Shown: in pieces, positions 1-5,464 of the stretch
How the letters are laid out: every line of letters starts with the position of its first letter
Numbering within the stretch: the first letter of the stretch is position 1
From: CAYSWS01 sp965603395
Lineage (GTDB): Bacteria; Patescibacteriota; WWE3; UBA101185; UBA10185
NCBI GenBank assembly: GCA_965603395.1
Contig: CBFDCV010000029.1
Coordinates: 1 to 6,889 of the forward strand
Direction of reading: 5' to 3'
Length of the DNA stretch: 6,889 bases
Position numbers and translations under genes: made by a program
Notes under the pieces: generated by a model
What the model was told of the DNA's origin: nothing
What the model saw: the letters and a program-made list of their open reading frames with translations, nothing else
The model's database searches: none

Positions 1-543
1 AATAAAAAAAAGTTTGATTCTTATGAAGAGCTGAGAAACCTGCAAGTTATATATAAAAACGTTGAGAATAGTGCTTATGAAAACTCCCGCGCTACTAAAA
101 AGATCTTGGCAACTCTCATGCGTGGCCTTGGTTTAAGTGATTATAAACTGGAAGGCATAGGCAACGAAGTAAGCATTGTAGTCTCAGAAAATGTAGTAGG
201 AAAACTTGCCGTGTTTGGTTTTATGCTCTTTACGGAAATTCTTTTAAAGCAAGCAAAAACTTCACATAGGGTAGCTTCTGAGTTGTCAAACTATACTGTG
301 GAAAAGTTGTCATTAGTGCTTGATCTAAAAAAACCATTTGGTCCGGTATACCAAGAATTGAAAGGTTTTCACGACGACATCGTAGAGGTTGAGGTGGAAG
401 AAGAATACATTGGCAAAGAATTGGGTGAAAACAAAAAAGCTGTGCTGGTGAAAATTACATACAAAACAAGCCAGACCGAGAAGATCCGTACCGGTTTACT
501 AAAAGTGTTGAGATCAAAACACAAAGTAGAACACAGAGAATAA
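1..543 (+). CDS. pheT: Phenylalanyl-tRNA synthetase beta subunit, C-terminal part (5' end outside window)
   Basis: The frame is open from base 1 to the TAA at 541-543, so this is the last 180 residues of a longer gene. PheT is the beta subunit of the alpha2-beta2 cytoplasmic enzyme that charges tRNA-Phe. The identification comes from reading the protein against the remembered PheT pattern. Residues 29-49 (NSRATKKILATLMRGLGL) resemble the end of the catalytic-like module, where a helix precedes a small strand unit. After a stretch ending FTEILLKQAKTSH, residues about 91-180 resemble the ferredoxin-fold anticodon-binding (FDX-ACB) domain: LSLVLDLKKPFG, then VEVEEEYIGKELGENKKAVLVKITYKT, then a final helix ending KHKVEHRE. 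The usual arginine pair before the first strand is replaced (YTVEKLSLVLD), and the TLTDEEV-like segment is shortened, so the domain is divergent. A TTG at 106 is an internal codon, not a start. The stop lies two bases before the stop of the opposing PBP gene. Family assignment is likely but untested by search. Confidence 0.78.
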   Translation, partial: NKKKFDSYEELRNLQVIYKNVENSAYENSRATKKILATLMRGLGLSDYKLEGIGNEVSIVVSENVVGKLAVFGFMLFTEILLKQAKTSHRVASELSNYTVEKLSLVLDLKKPFGPVYQELKGFHDDIVEVEVEEEYIGKELGENKKAVLVKITYKTSQTEKIRTGLLKVLRSKHKVEHRE

Positions 544-544
544 A

Positions 545-3253
545 CTAATAAAGTTGGTATCCTATTACTTCCAGTTTTATCTCTTCTTCATCACTATTAC
601 CGTCCTCGTCTTTAGCCACTACTTTAAAGGTATGCTCGCCAATATCCTTGGCTGACAACTCAAAATTGTAACCATAGGGCTCTGATTTATCAGAAGTTAT
701 CCGTTCACCGTCCTTGTAAACCCGGACTTCTCTTACCTCTTGCGCAGCGGACACCTCAACACTCAACCTAAAATCTAGAGGTACTTTATCACCATCACTG
801 TAGTTCACAATATAAACACAAATATCATCCGAATCTTTAATATCACCGTCATCTTCGAAATCTAAACATGTGCGTATTCTGGGAGGGAAGTACTCTTCCT
901 CATTAGAGTAGTTTTCGCTGATCCACTTATCTACGTACATTTGCCACTCGGGTAGCTCCGACTGGATATCAATGAATGTTTCCCTGTCAGTTCTATCCGC
1001 GTCTTTGCAGGAATTATTGGCAATTTTCCCATCCACTTTGCACACTTCAATGCGCTTGTACCAATCACTCACTGAGGGAGGCTCCGTACCTTTTATATAC
1101 CATTCCCACCGAGTACCTCTATCACCATAGGGAAGCATGCCTGTAAACTCATCAACTTCAAATTTCTTTACATTATCCGGTGCTTCAAACTTTTCAGTAC
1201 CATCAGGGTGAAATTCTTTTAAGTAGGCGGTCATAGCCTTGTTCCATATGGGCGTGGCGCCTGTGATACCTGAAGCTACGTATGGATTCATAGCATCGTT
1301 GTTGTTATTCCCCACCCAGGAGCCAATAGCAATCTCCGGAGTAAAACCAAGAGCGTAGTTGTCTCTTTTATCATCAGTGGTTCCGGTTTTTACCGCCACT
1401 TGATAATTTGGAATTTTTAACAAACTCCCAAACCCAAAAACCTCACTACGAGCGCCGTCATCAGATAATATATCTGCAATCAAAAAGGCTACGTCCTCTC
1501 CCAAAGCTTTATTACCACTGTTTTCGCGCCAAGTATAAAGTACGTTTCCTCTAGCATCAGTTACCTCAATTATGGGAGCCGGTTCATTAAACACGCCGCC
1601 GTTAGCAAAAGCAGTAAATGCTCCTGTGAGCTCCATAAGTTTGGTCTCGCCGCCACCTAATGTCAACGCCAATCCGTATCTTTCTCTTTCCTTAAAAGTG
1701 GAGATCCCAAGCTCTTCTGCCATATCTATCATATTGTCGATTCCTACTATGGCCAAGGCTTTAACTGCCGGTATATTCAAAGAGTTACCTAAGGCTTTCC
1801 GTAAAGTTTTGGGTCCTCTAAAGATGCCGTCATAGTTTTCCGGTACGTAAGGTTTTTCCGGAGCTTCTCCCGGGAATTTTGTAGGAACGTCCAAGAGCAT
1901 GAAGGAAGCTGTATATCCCTGACTTAGCATAGTGGCATATGTTACCGGTTTTATGGCAGACCCGGGTTGCCTGCTAGCCAAAGTAACATTTAGTTCCGAT
2001 TCGAACAAACAACTGTCATCGCCTGTAATACCTGATATACACTCAGCCGGTTCGGAGTCTAGAAAATAACCTTTTGAACCTACCATGGCTATTATGTGTC
2101 CTGTACTAGGCTCGATAGCCACCAAACCCCCGTTGTAAACGTTATATCCCTTAGAATCTTCCACTTCCTGATACACAATTTCCTGAGCAGTTTCCTGAAA
2201 ATCCAAATCTAAAGTTGTTTTCACTCTTAACCCACCTTGCTCAACAAACTCCTCCCCAAAAAGTTCGATCAGTTTTTGCTTAACAAAGAAAACAAAGTGG
2301 GGCGCTTTGAAGGGAATGCTGGAAGACTCAAATTCCAATTCTACTTTCTTAGCCATTTCGTATTCTTCATCGCTGATATAGTAACGGTTACCGTCCTCTC
2401 CTTGCCAACCCTTGTCATGCATAAGTTTTAAAACAGCCAACCTTCTTTCCATACCTGCTTCAGGATTGGTGCCAAACTGAGAGTAGTAACTAGGTCTTTG
2501 GGGAAGTCCTGCCAGATAGGCAGCTTCCGGTAGAGTGAGTTCGTTGGGTTGTTTATTGAAATAGGTTTTAGCCGCTGTGTAAATACCGTAATTTTGTCCT
2601 CCATAAGGAGACTCATTTAAATACATTTGTAAAATTTCGTCCTTAGCATATTTGTTTTCAAGTTGTAAGGATAATATTAGCTCCTTTAGTTTTCTGGAAA
2701 TGGTTCTTTCTTGTGACAAAAGTGTATTTTTTATTACCTGTTGGGTAAGAGTAGACCCGCCCTGCAAACCTCTACCGGTGATGGTGTTTCTCAAAGCTCT
2801 CAACATACCTTTTATGGAAAACCCTTGATGGGCGTAAAAATTTGCGTCTTCAATGGCTAAGGTGGCGTGTGTCACATGAGGAGATATCTCATCCAGCTTT
2901 ACCAATGTTCTGTTCTTTTCACCATAAACCTCAAAGATAGGCTTGTCATTACGGTCGTTGATCTTGGTAGATAATTCGTAACTTCTTTCTAACAGCTGGT
3001 TTGGGTTTGGTAATTGTCGTGAAACGGCTGCCAAAATAATTATTACTACAAAAGTACCAACCACCAGGGAGATAAGAACAAAGGTGGCCAAATAGGTTAG
3101 TAGATATAATTGACGTCCTCTAAGCTGTACTTTTTTTACTTTTCTTACTCTAGTTCTGAATTGTTTTCTGGTTTGGGGGTTAAAATATTTGTTTTTTGCC
3201 CTAATATACGTCCTTCTTACCTTCCTATGCTTATCCTTTATAAGTCTAATCAT
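545..3253 (-). CDS. Class A penicillin-binding protein (1A family): bifunctional peptidoglycan glycosyltransferase/transpeptidase
   Basis: This enzyme polymerises lipid II into glycan strands and cross-links their peptides on the outer face of the cytoplasmic membrane. Residues 1-48 are a very basic cytoplasmic tail, and about 49-77 form the single membrane anchor. The glycosyltransferase (GT51) domain spans about 110-290. It has EDANFYAHQG at 135-144 (catalytic Glu135), GGSTLTQQ at 165-172, RKLKE at 187-191 (second Glu191) and KDEILQMYLN at 204-213. The transpeptidase domain spans about 375-690. It has SAIK (nucleophile Ser432, Lys435), SLN at 491-493 and KTGT at 622-625, so all catalytic motifs are present. 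A tail of about 200 residues follows, with an acidic DFEDDGDIKDSDD segment (798-810) and an Ig-like beta domain (about 820-897). Six cysteines fall in three close pairs (405/415, 738/749, 796/812), which suggests extracellular disulfides. At 902 aa it is at the long end for the family. The ATG at 3253 is preceded by an in-frame TAG about 40 bases upstream and has no Shine-Dalgarno sequence. The gene reads convergently into pheT and divergently from the small-gene block. Confidence 0.96.
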   Translation of the reverse strand: MIRLIKDKHRKVRRTYIRAKNKYFNPQTRKQFRTRVRKVKKVQLRGRQLYLLTYLATFVLISLVVGTFVVIIILAAVSRQLPNPNQLLERSYELSTKINDRNDKPIFEVYGEKNRTLVKLDEISPHVTHATLAIEDANFYAHQGFSIKGMLRALRNTITGRGLQGGSTLTQQVIKNTLLSQERTISRKLKELILSLQLENKYAKDEILQMYLNESPYGGQNYGIYTAAKTYFNKQPNELTLPEAAYLAGLPQRPSYYSQFGTNPEAGMERRLAVLKLMHDKGWQGEDGNRYYISDEEYEMAKKVELEFESSSIPFKAPHFVFFVKQKLIELFGEEFVEQGGLRVKTTLDLDFQETAQEIVYQEVEDSKGYNVYNGGLVAIEPSTGHIIAMVGSKGYFLDSEPAECISGITGDDSCLFESELNVTLASRQPGSAIKPVTYATMLSQGYTASFMLLDVPTKFPGEAPEKPYVPENYDGIFRGPKTLRKALGNSLNIPAVKALAIVGIDNMIDMAEELGISTFKERERYGLALTLGGGETKLMELTGAFTAFANGGVFNEPAPIIEVTDARGNVLYTWRENSGNKALGEDVAFLIADILSDDGARSEVFGFGSLLKIPNYQVAVKTGTTDDKRDNYALGFTPEIAIGSWVGNNNNDAMNPYVASGITGATPIWNKAMTAYLKEFHPDGTEKFEAPDNVKKFEVDEFTGMLPYGDRGTRWEWYIKGTEPPSVSDWYKRIEVCKVDGKIANNSCKDADRTDRETFIDIQSELPEWQMYVDKWISENYSNEEEYFPPRIRTCLDFEDDGDIKDSDDICVYIVNYSDGDKVPLDFRLSVEVSAAQEVREVRVYKDGERITSDKSEPYGYNFELSAKDIGEHTFKVVAKDEDGNSDEEEIKLEVIGYQLY

Positions 3254-3260
3254 AATAAAG

Positions 3261-3288
3261 ATTATATCAGAGAGTGCATAGCCGTAAA
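3261..3288 (-). promoter_or_regulatory. Predicted promoter of the PBP gene, leaderless geometry
   Basis: On the minus strand a perfect TATAAT (3266 down to 3261) is preceded by TG at 3269-3268, making an extended -10 (TGATATAAT). A weak -35-like TTTACG lies at 3288-3283 with a 16-base spacer. Only seven bases separate the -10 from the ATG at 3253, so the expected transcription start is at or one base before the start codon. No Shine-Dalgarno sequence would fit on such an mRNA. It lies back to back with the promoter of the 71-aa gene. Confidence 0.72.
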
Positions 3289-3305
3289 TCGTCTATTATT
3301 AGGTC

Positions 3306-3336
3306 TTGACTAACTCTACGATAATTTTGCTATAAT
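3306..3336 (+). promoter_or_regulatory. Predicted promoter of the small-gene block
   Basis: TTGACT (3306-3311, five of six matches to the -35 consensus) is followed, after a 19-base spacer, by a perfect TATAAT (3331-3336). TG at 3328-3329 makes it an extended -10. The spacer is two bases longer than ideal, which the extended -10 could offset. Transcription should start near 3343, giving a leader of about 30 bases before the ATG at 3374. This is the strongest promoter-like sequence in the window. Confidence 0.8.
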
Positions 3337-3360
3337 ACTACCCCACAAATCAAATGTAAT

Positions 3361-3366
3361 AGGAGG
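3361..3366 (+). promoter_or_regulatory. Strong Shine-Dalgarno site for the 71-aa gene
   Basis: AGGAGG, a full match to the anti-16S core, lies seven bases before the ATG at 3374. It fixes the start of the small gene. It is unusual here because the PBP gene, tyrS and recG have no such site. Confidence 0.9.
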
Positions 3367-3373
3367 AGTCAAC

Positions 3374-3589
3374 ATGTTAGAAGAAGTGAAACCAAGTGCG
3401 CATGACGGTGTCTGGGTATTAACCTTAGTAGGAAAAAAGTTAGGAGAGAGTCGATTTATCAAAAAGGACGGTACCCTAAGCCCGTATTGTAATGATCCTG
3501 ATCTGATTCAAATGCCCGTAATGTCATCGGTCCAAGCAGCTTTGGCTAGACATGGTCTTGATAAGAAATTCACGTTAAAATACGACTAG
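3374..3589 (+). CDS. Small protein of unknown function (71 aa)
   Basis: I do not recognise this protein. It begins MLEEVKPSAHDGVWVLTLVG, has a predicted strand-rich first half (GVWVLTLVG, then SRFIKKDG), a single cysteine in SPYCNDPD, and one likely helix (SSVQAALARHG), and ends KFTLKYD. It has no signal peptide or membrane segment, so it is probably cytoplasmic. That it is a real gene is supported by its setting: a near-consensus promoter upstream, a perfect Shine-Dalgarno site at the right distance, and an intrinsic terminator starting 25 bases after the TAG stop. Together these suggest a discrete and possibly highly expressed transcript. It might be a small nucleic-acid-binding or regulatory protein, but nothing in the sequence shows that. 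Confidence 0.82.
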   Translation: MLEEVKPSAHDGVWVLTLVGKKLGESRFIKKDGTLSPYCNDPDLIQMPVMSSVQAALARHGLDKKFTLKYD

Positions 3590-3614
3590 TCCAAACACTG
3601 CTCCATGCTCATAG

Positions 3615-3659
3615 CCCTCGGTTGCAACAAATCAATCAACAACCGAGGGTATCTTTTTT
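3615..3659 (+). terminator. Intrinsic terminator after the 71-aa gene
   Basis: A perfect 10-bp inverted repeat, CCCTCGGTTG (3615-3624) with CAACCGAGGG (3640-3649), encloses a 15-base loop. One possible G-U pair extends the stem. It is followed by TATC and six T residues (3654-3659). This is a standard rho-independent terminator. It lies between the two small genes, so transcription of the second would need readthrough or a separate start. Confidence 0.92.
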
Positions 3660-3675
3660 CACAATTCTGACAGAC

Positions 3676-3683
3676 AAGGGAGG
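3676..3683 (+). promoter_or_regulatory. Strong Shine-Dalgarno site for the 98-aa gene
   Basis: AAGGGAGG lies five bases before the ATG at 3689 and sets that start. It sits only about 16 bases after the T-tract of the preceding terminator, leaving little room for a conventional promoter between them. Confidence 0.85.
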
Positions 3684-3688
3684 CAGTT

Positions 3689-3985
3689 ATGTTAGTTGTA
3701 AGAACTAGAATTGAAACAAGAGAAAGAAAGGTTTTTTGGGGAGACCTTGAAATTGATGAGTTGAACACGGCTGATGACTTACATAGTATAGCTATAAACA
3801 CTGTCGCCACTTTTACGACGGTTAACTGCGAGCACAATAAAGGTATTGCACACGGTGCAGAAGTTCCCATAGATGCCCGGATTAAAAACCATAGAAGCGG
3901 TGTACAAACAGGCATATGGAAATTCGGCAGGAGAAAAAGACTAAGTACAGGAGTATACACTTATAAGGTAGAAAAAATTCAATAA
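3689..3985 (+). CDS. Small protein of unknown function (98 aa)
   Basis: I do not recognise this protein. It starts MLVVRTRIETRERKVFWGDL, has an acidic stretch (EIDELNTADDLHS), a threonine- and valine-rich segment (NTVATFTTVNCEH) with the only cysteine, and a basic C-terminal part (WKFGRRKRLSTGVYTYKVEK). There is no signal peptide or membrane segment, and alternating hydrophobic residues suggest mostly beta structure. Support for a real gene is a strong Shine-Dalgarno site at 3676-3683 and an intrinsic terminator beginning 14 bases after the TAA stop. An overlapping minus-strand frame of 124 codons (3586-3960) has no comparable signals. The gene shares direction and layout with the 71-aa gene but no visible sequence similarity. 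Whether it is transcribed by readthrough or from its own promoter is unclear. Confidence 0.8.
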   Translation: MLVVRTRIETRERKVFWGDLEIDELNTADDLHSIAINTVATFTTVNCEHNKGIAHGAEVPIDARIKNHRSGVQTGIWKFGRRKRLSTGVYTYKVEKIQ

Positions 3986-3998
3986 TTTACCACAAAGC

Positions 3999-4047
3999 GC
4001 CCTTGTTTTTTAAAACACAATTTAAAACAAGGGCTCTTCTTTTTTTT
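3999..4047 (+). terminator. Intrinsic terminator after the 98-aa gene
   Basis: A perfect 11-bp stem, GCCCTTGTTTT (3999-4009) with AAAACAAGGGC (4024-4034), has a 14-base loop. It is followed by a T-rich tail with seven consecutive T residues at 4041-4047. It should end transcription from the small-gene block just ahead of tyrS. No T-box sequence is seen beside it, so it does not look like a tRNA-sensing attenuator of tyrS. Confidence 0.92.
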
Positions 4048-4057
4048 CCACTTGTAA

Positions 4058-4066
4058 TGATATACT
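4058..4066 (+). promoter_or_regulatory. Predicted extended -10 promoter of tyrS, leaderless geometry
   Basis: TGATATACT is an extended -10 element (TG at 4058-4059, TATACT at 4061-4066) ending six bases before the ATG at 4073. This puts the expected transcription start on the A of the start codon. The first three bases, TGA, are in frame with tyrS and block any upstream start. No good -35 is visible; the region 17-19 bases upstream is the T-tract of the terminator. Confidence 0.72.
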
Positions 4067-4072
4067 AATTTC

Positions 4073-5293
4073 ATGCCGAAAGTGCTTACAGACAAGGCTT
4101 TAGTAGATAAGTTTCTGGAAAGAGGCGTGGATAAAATATACCCCTCAAAAGAAGCGTTAAGAGAAAAGTTGTTATCAGGAGACCGCTTAAAAGTTTACCA
4201 GGGGTTTGATCCTACCGGACCGTATTTGCACATTGGCCACGCCATAGGAATCAGAGCTTTGAGAATCTTGCAGCAACTTGGCCATGAGGTAATCTTTTTA
4301 GTAGGGGATTACACTTCCAGAGTAGGAGATCCGGATCCCGGCAAAGATAAAATGAGAGCCCTCCTCACTCCTGAGCAGATCAAAGCAAATGAAAAAGGTT
4401 GGAAAGATCAAGCTGCCCAATTAATTGACTTCAAAGGTAAAAATCCAGTTTCCTTCAAGCATAACTATGAATGGCTCTCCAAACTAAAGCTGGATGACCT
4501 TATTAAACTAATGAGTCAAACCACCGTGCAGCAAATCATCGAAAGAGATCTATTTCAAAGAAGGATGGCAGAAGACAATCCTATTGGCTTGCAGGAGTTC
4601 ATTTACCCGCTCATGCAGGGCTACGATAGTGTGGCTATGCAAGTGGATATAGAAATTGGCGGATCTGATCAAACTTTCAATATGTTGATGGGTAGAACAC
4701 TGTGCAAAGCATATTTAGGTAAAGAAAAATATGTTCGAACAAATGTCTTGATGGAAGCACCCAACGCAGTGACCATGAGTAAAACAAAGGGTAATAGTAT
4801 TAACCTAAGTGACTCTCCGGAGGATATGTTCGGCAAGGCTATGTCTTACTCAGACGAGTTGCTGGGAAAAGCGCTTACTTTACTTACTGACATCCCACTA
4901 GAAGAGATTGCGGACATGGAAAAACAAATGGCTGACGGTGCTAACCCTATGCAATTTAAAAAGGTCATGGCTTTTGAGGTTGTGAAAATTGTTAAAGGAG
5001 AAAAATCGGCTCAAAAAGCTCGGCAATATTTTGAAAGCACAGTTCAAAAAGGTGAGGCACCCCTGGAAACTTTGGAGATAGAGGTGGATAACACGATCAA
5101 GGTATTAGACGTAGCAAACGCTTTGAAAGAAAAATCAGGCTTGGATATTTCATCGTCTGAGATAAAAAGGTTAATTAAGCAAGGTGGTTTTGAAGCTGCC
5201 GGGAAAAAGTTTACTGATCTAAATGAGACAATTAAAATCAAATCCGGAGATATAATCAAATTAGGTAAAAGGTTATTCGGAAAGATAAAATAA
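4073..5293 (+). CDS. tyrS: Tyrosyl-tRNA synthetase
   Basis: This cytoplasmic class I synthetase, normally a homodimer, activates tyrosine with ATP and charges tRNA-Tyr. The Rossmann-fold catalytic domain covers about residues 35-245. It carries YQGFDPTGPYLHIGHA at 42-57, with the HIGH motif at 53-56. The tyrosine-pocket motif is YPLMQGYDS (Tyr178, Gln182, Asp185), followed by GGSDQ at 196-200 with FNMLMGR after it. The KMSKS loop appears as TMSKTKGNS (234-242): the first lysine is threonine, while Lys237 is kept. A helical region follows, and about 341-406 form a C-terminal S4-type RNA-binding domain. At 406 aa it is full length for the shorter TyrZ-like type. The start is fixed by an in-frame TGA 15 bases upstream, and no Shine-Dalgarno site is present. 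Its TAA stop overlaps the ATG of the following 50-aa gene. Confidence 0.96.
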   Translation: MPKVLTDKALVDKFLERGVDKIYPSKEALREKLLSGDRLKVYQGFDPTGPYLHIGHAIGIRALRILQQLGHEVIFLVGDYTSRVGDPDPGKDKMRALLTPEQIKANEKGWKDQAAQLIDFKGKNPVSFKHNYEWLSKLKLDDLIKLMSQTTVQQIIERDLFQRRMAEDNPIGLQEFIYPLMQGYDSVAMQVDIEIGGSDQTFNMLMGRTLCKAYLGKEKYVRTNVLMEAPNAVTMSKTKGNSINLSDSPEDMFGKAMSYSDELLGKALTLLTDIPLEEIADMEKQMADGANPMQFKKVMAFEVVKIVKGEKSAQKARQYFESTVQKGEAPLETLEIEVDNTIKVLDVANALKEKSGLDISSSEIKRLIKQGGFEAAGKKFTDLNETIKIKSGDIIKLGKRLFGKIK

Positions 5294-5445
5294 TGGCCAA
5301 AAAGAAAGATAAACCTATCTCAAAAAGAAAACTTATTAAAAAGAAAGTAAAGAAGGCTCTCAGACTTAAAAATATCGGCAAATACCTGATAGTGGCGGCT
5401 ACTATTGCACTTTTAGCTACCTCACTTTTACCATATCTCTTCTAA
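5293..5445 (+). CDS. Small basic single-pass membrane protein of unknown function (50 aa)
   Basis: The ATG overlaps the tyrS stop by one base (TAATG), the classic arrangement for translational coupling. The frame runs 50 codons to a TAA at 5443-5445. Residues 1-30 are dominated by lysine and arginine (begins MAKKKDKPISKRKLIKKK). Residues 31-50 are hydrophobic (YLIVAATIALLATSLLPYLF) and should form one membrane helix, with the positive tail in the cytoplasm (positive-inside rule). Only a weak purine-rich GGAAAG precedes the ATG, so reinitiation after tyrS is the likely way it is translated. I do not recognise a family. The bias could in principle arise by chance in an AAA-rich stretch, but the clear two-part design and the exact overlap favour a real gene. 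Its last bases lie just ahead of the recG promoter. Confidence 0.7.
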   Translation: MAKKKDKPISKRKLIKKKVKKALRLKNIGKYLIVAATIALLATSLLPYLF

Positions 5446-5449
5446 AAAT

Positions 5450-5458
5450 TGCTAGAAT
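5450..5458 (+). promoter_or_regulatory. Predicted extended -10 promoter of recG, leaderless geometry
   Basis: TGCTAGAAT (TG at 5450-5451, TAGAAT at 5453-5458) ends six bases before the ATG at 5465, so the expected transcript begins at the start codon. The TAG inside the element (5453-5455) is in frame with recG and excludes an upstream start. A weak -35-like TTACCA lies at 5428-5433, with a 19-base spacer, inside the 50-aa gene. recG may also be reached by transcription from tyrS, because no terminator is seen between them. Confidence 0.6.
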
Positions 5459-5464
5459 ACACAC

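Noticed and set aside
106..543. A complete 145-aa gene starting at TTG 106
   Set aside because: The frame is open without a stop from base 1, the residues before 106 also fit PheT, and no Shine-Dalgarno or leaderless -10 signal precedes the TTG. It is the end of a longer gene.
1572..2616. Short frames on either strand within the PBP gene
   Set aside because: They overlap conserved transpeptidase and glycosyltransferase coding sequence and have no independent support.
3354..3359. Start-stop element ATGTAA just before the AGGAGG of the 71-aa gene
   Set aside because: It has no ribosome site of its own and such a six-base match is expected by chance in A+T-rich leader sequence.
3586..3960. A 124-codon minus-strand frame over the 98-aa gene
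   Set aside because: It has no visible ribosome site or promoter at its start and crosses the plus-strand terminator hairpin, while the plus-strand gene has a strong Shine-Dalgarno site and terminator.
3985..4072. T-box or other tRNA-sensing attenuator controlling tyrS
   Set aside because: A terminator does precede tyrS, but no T-box consensus, specifier stem or antiterminator is visible, and the hairpin sits directly after the 98-aa gene, which explains it.
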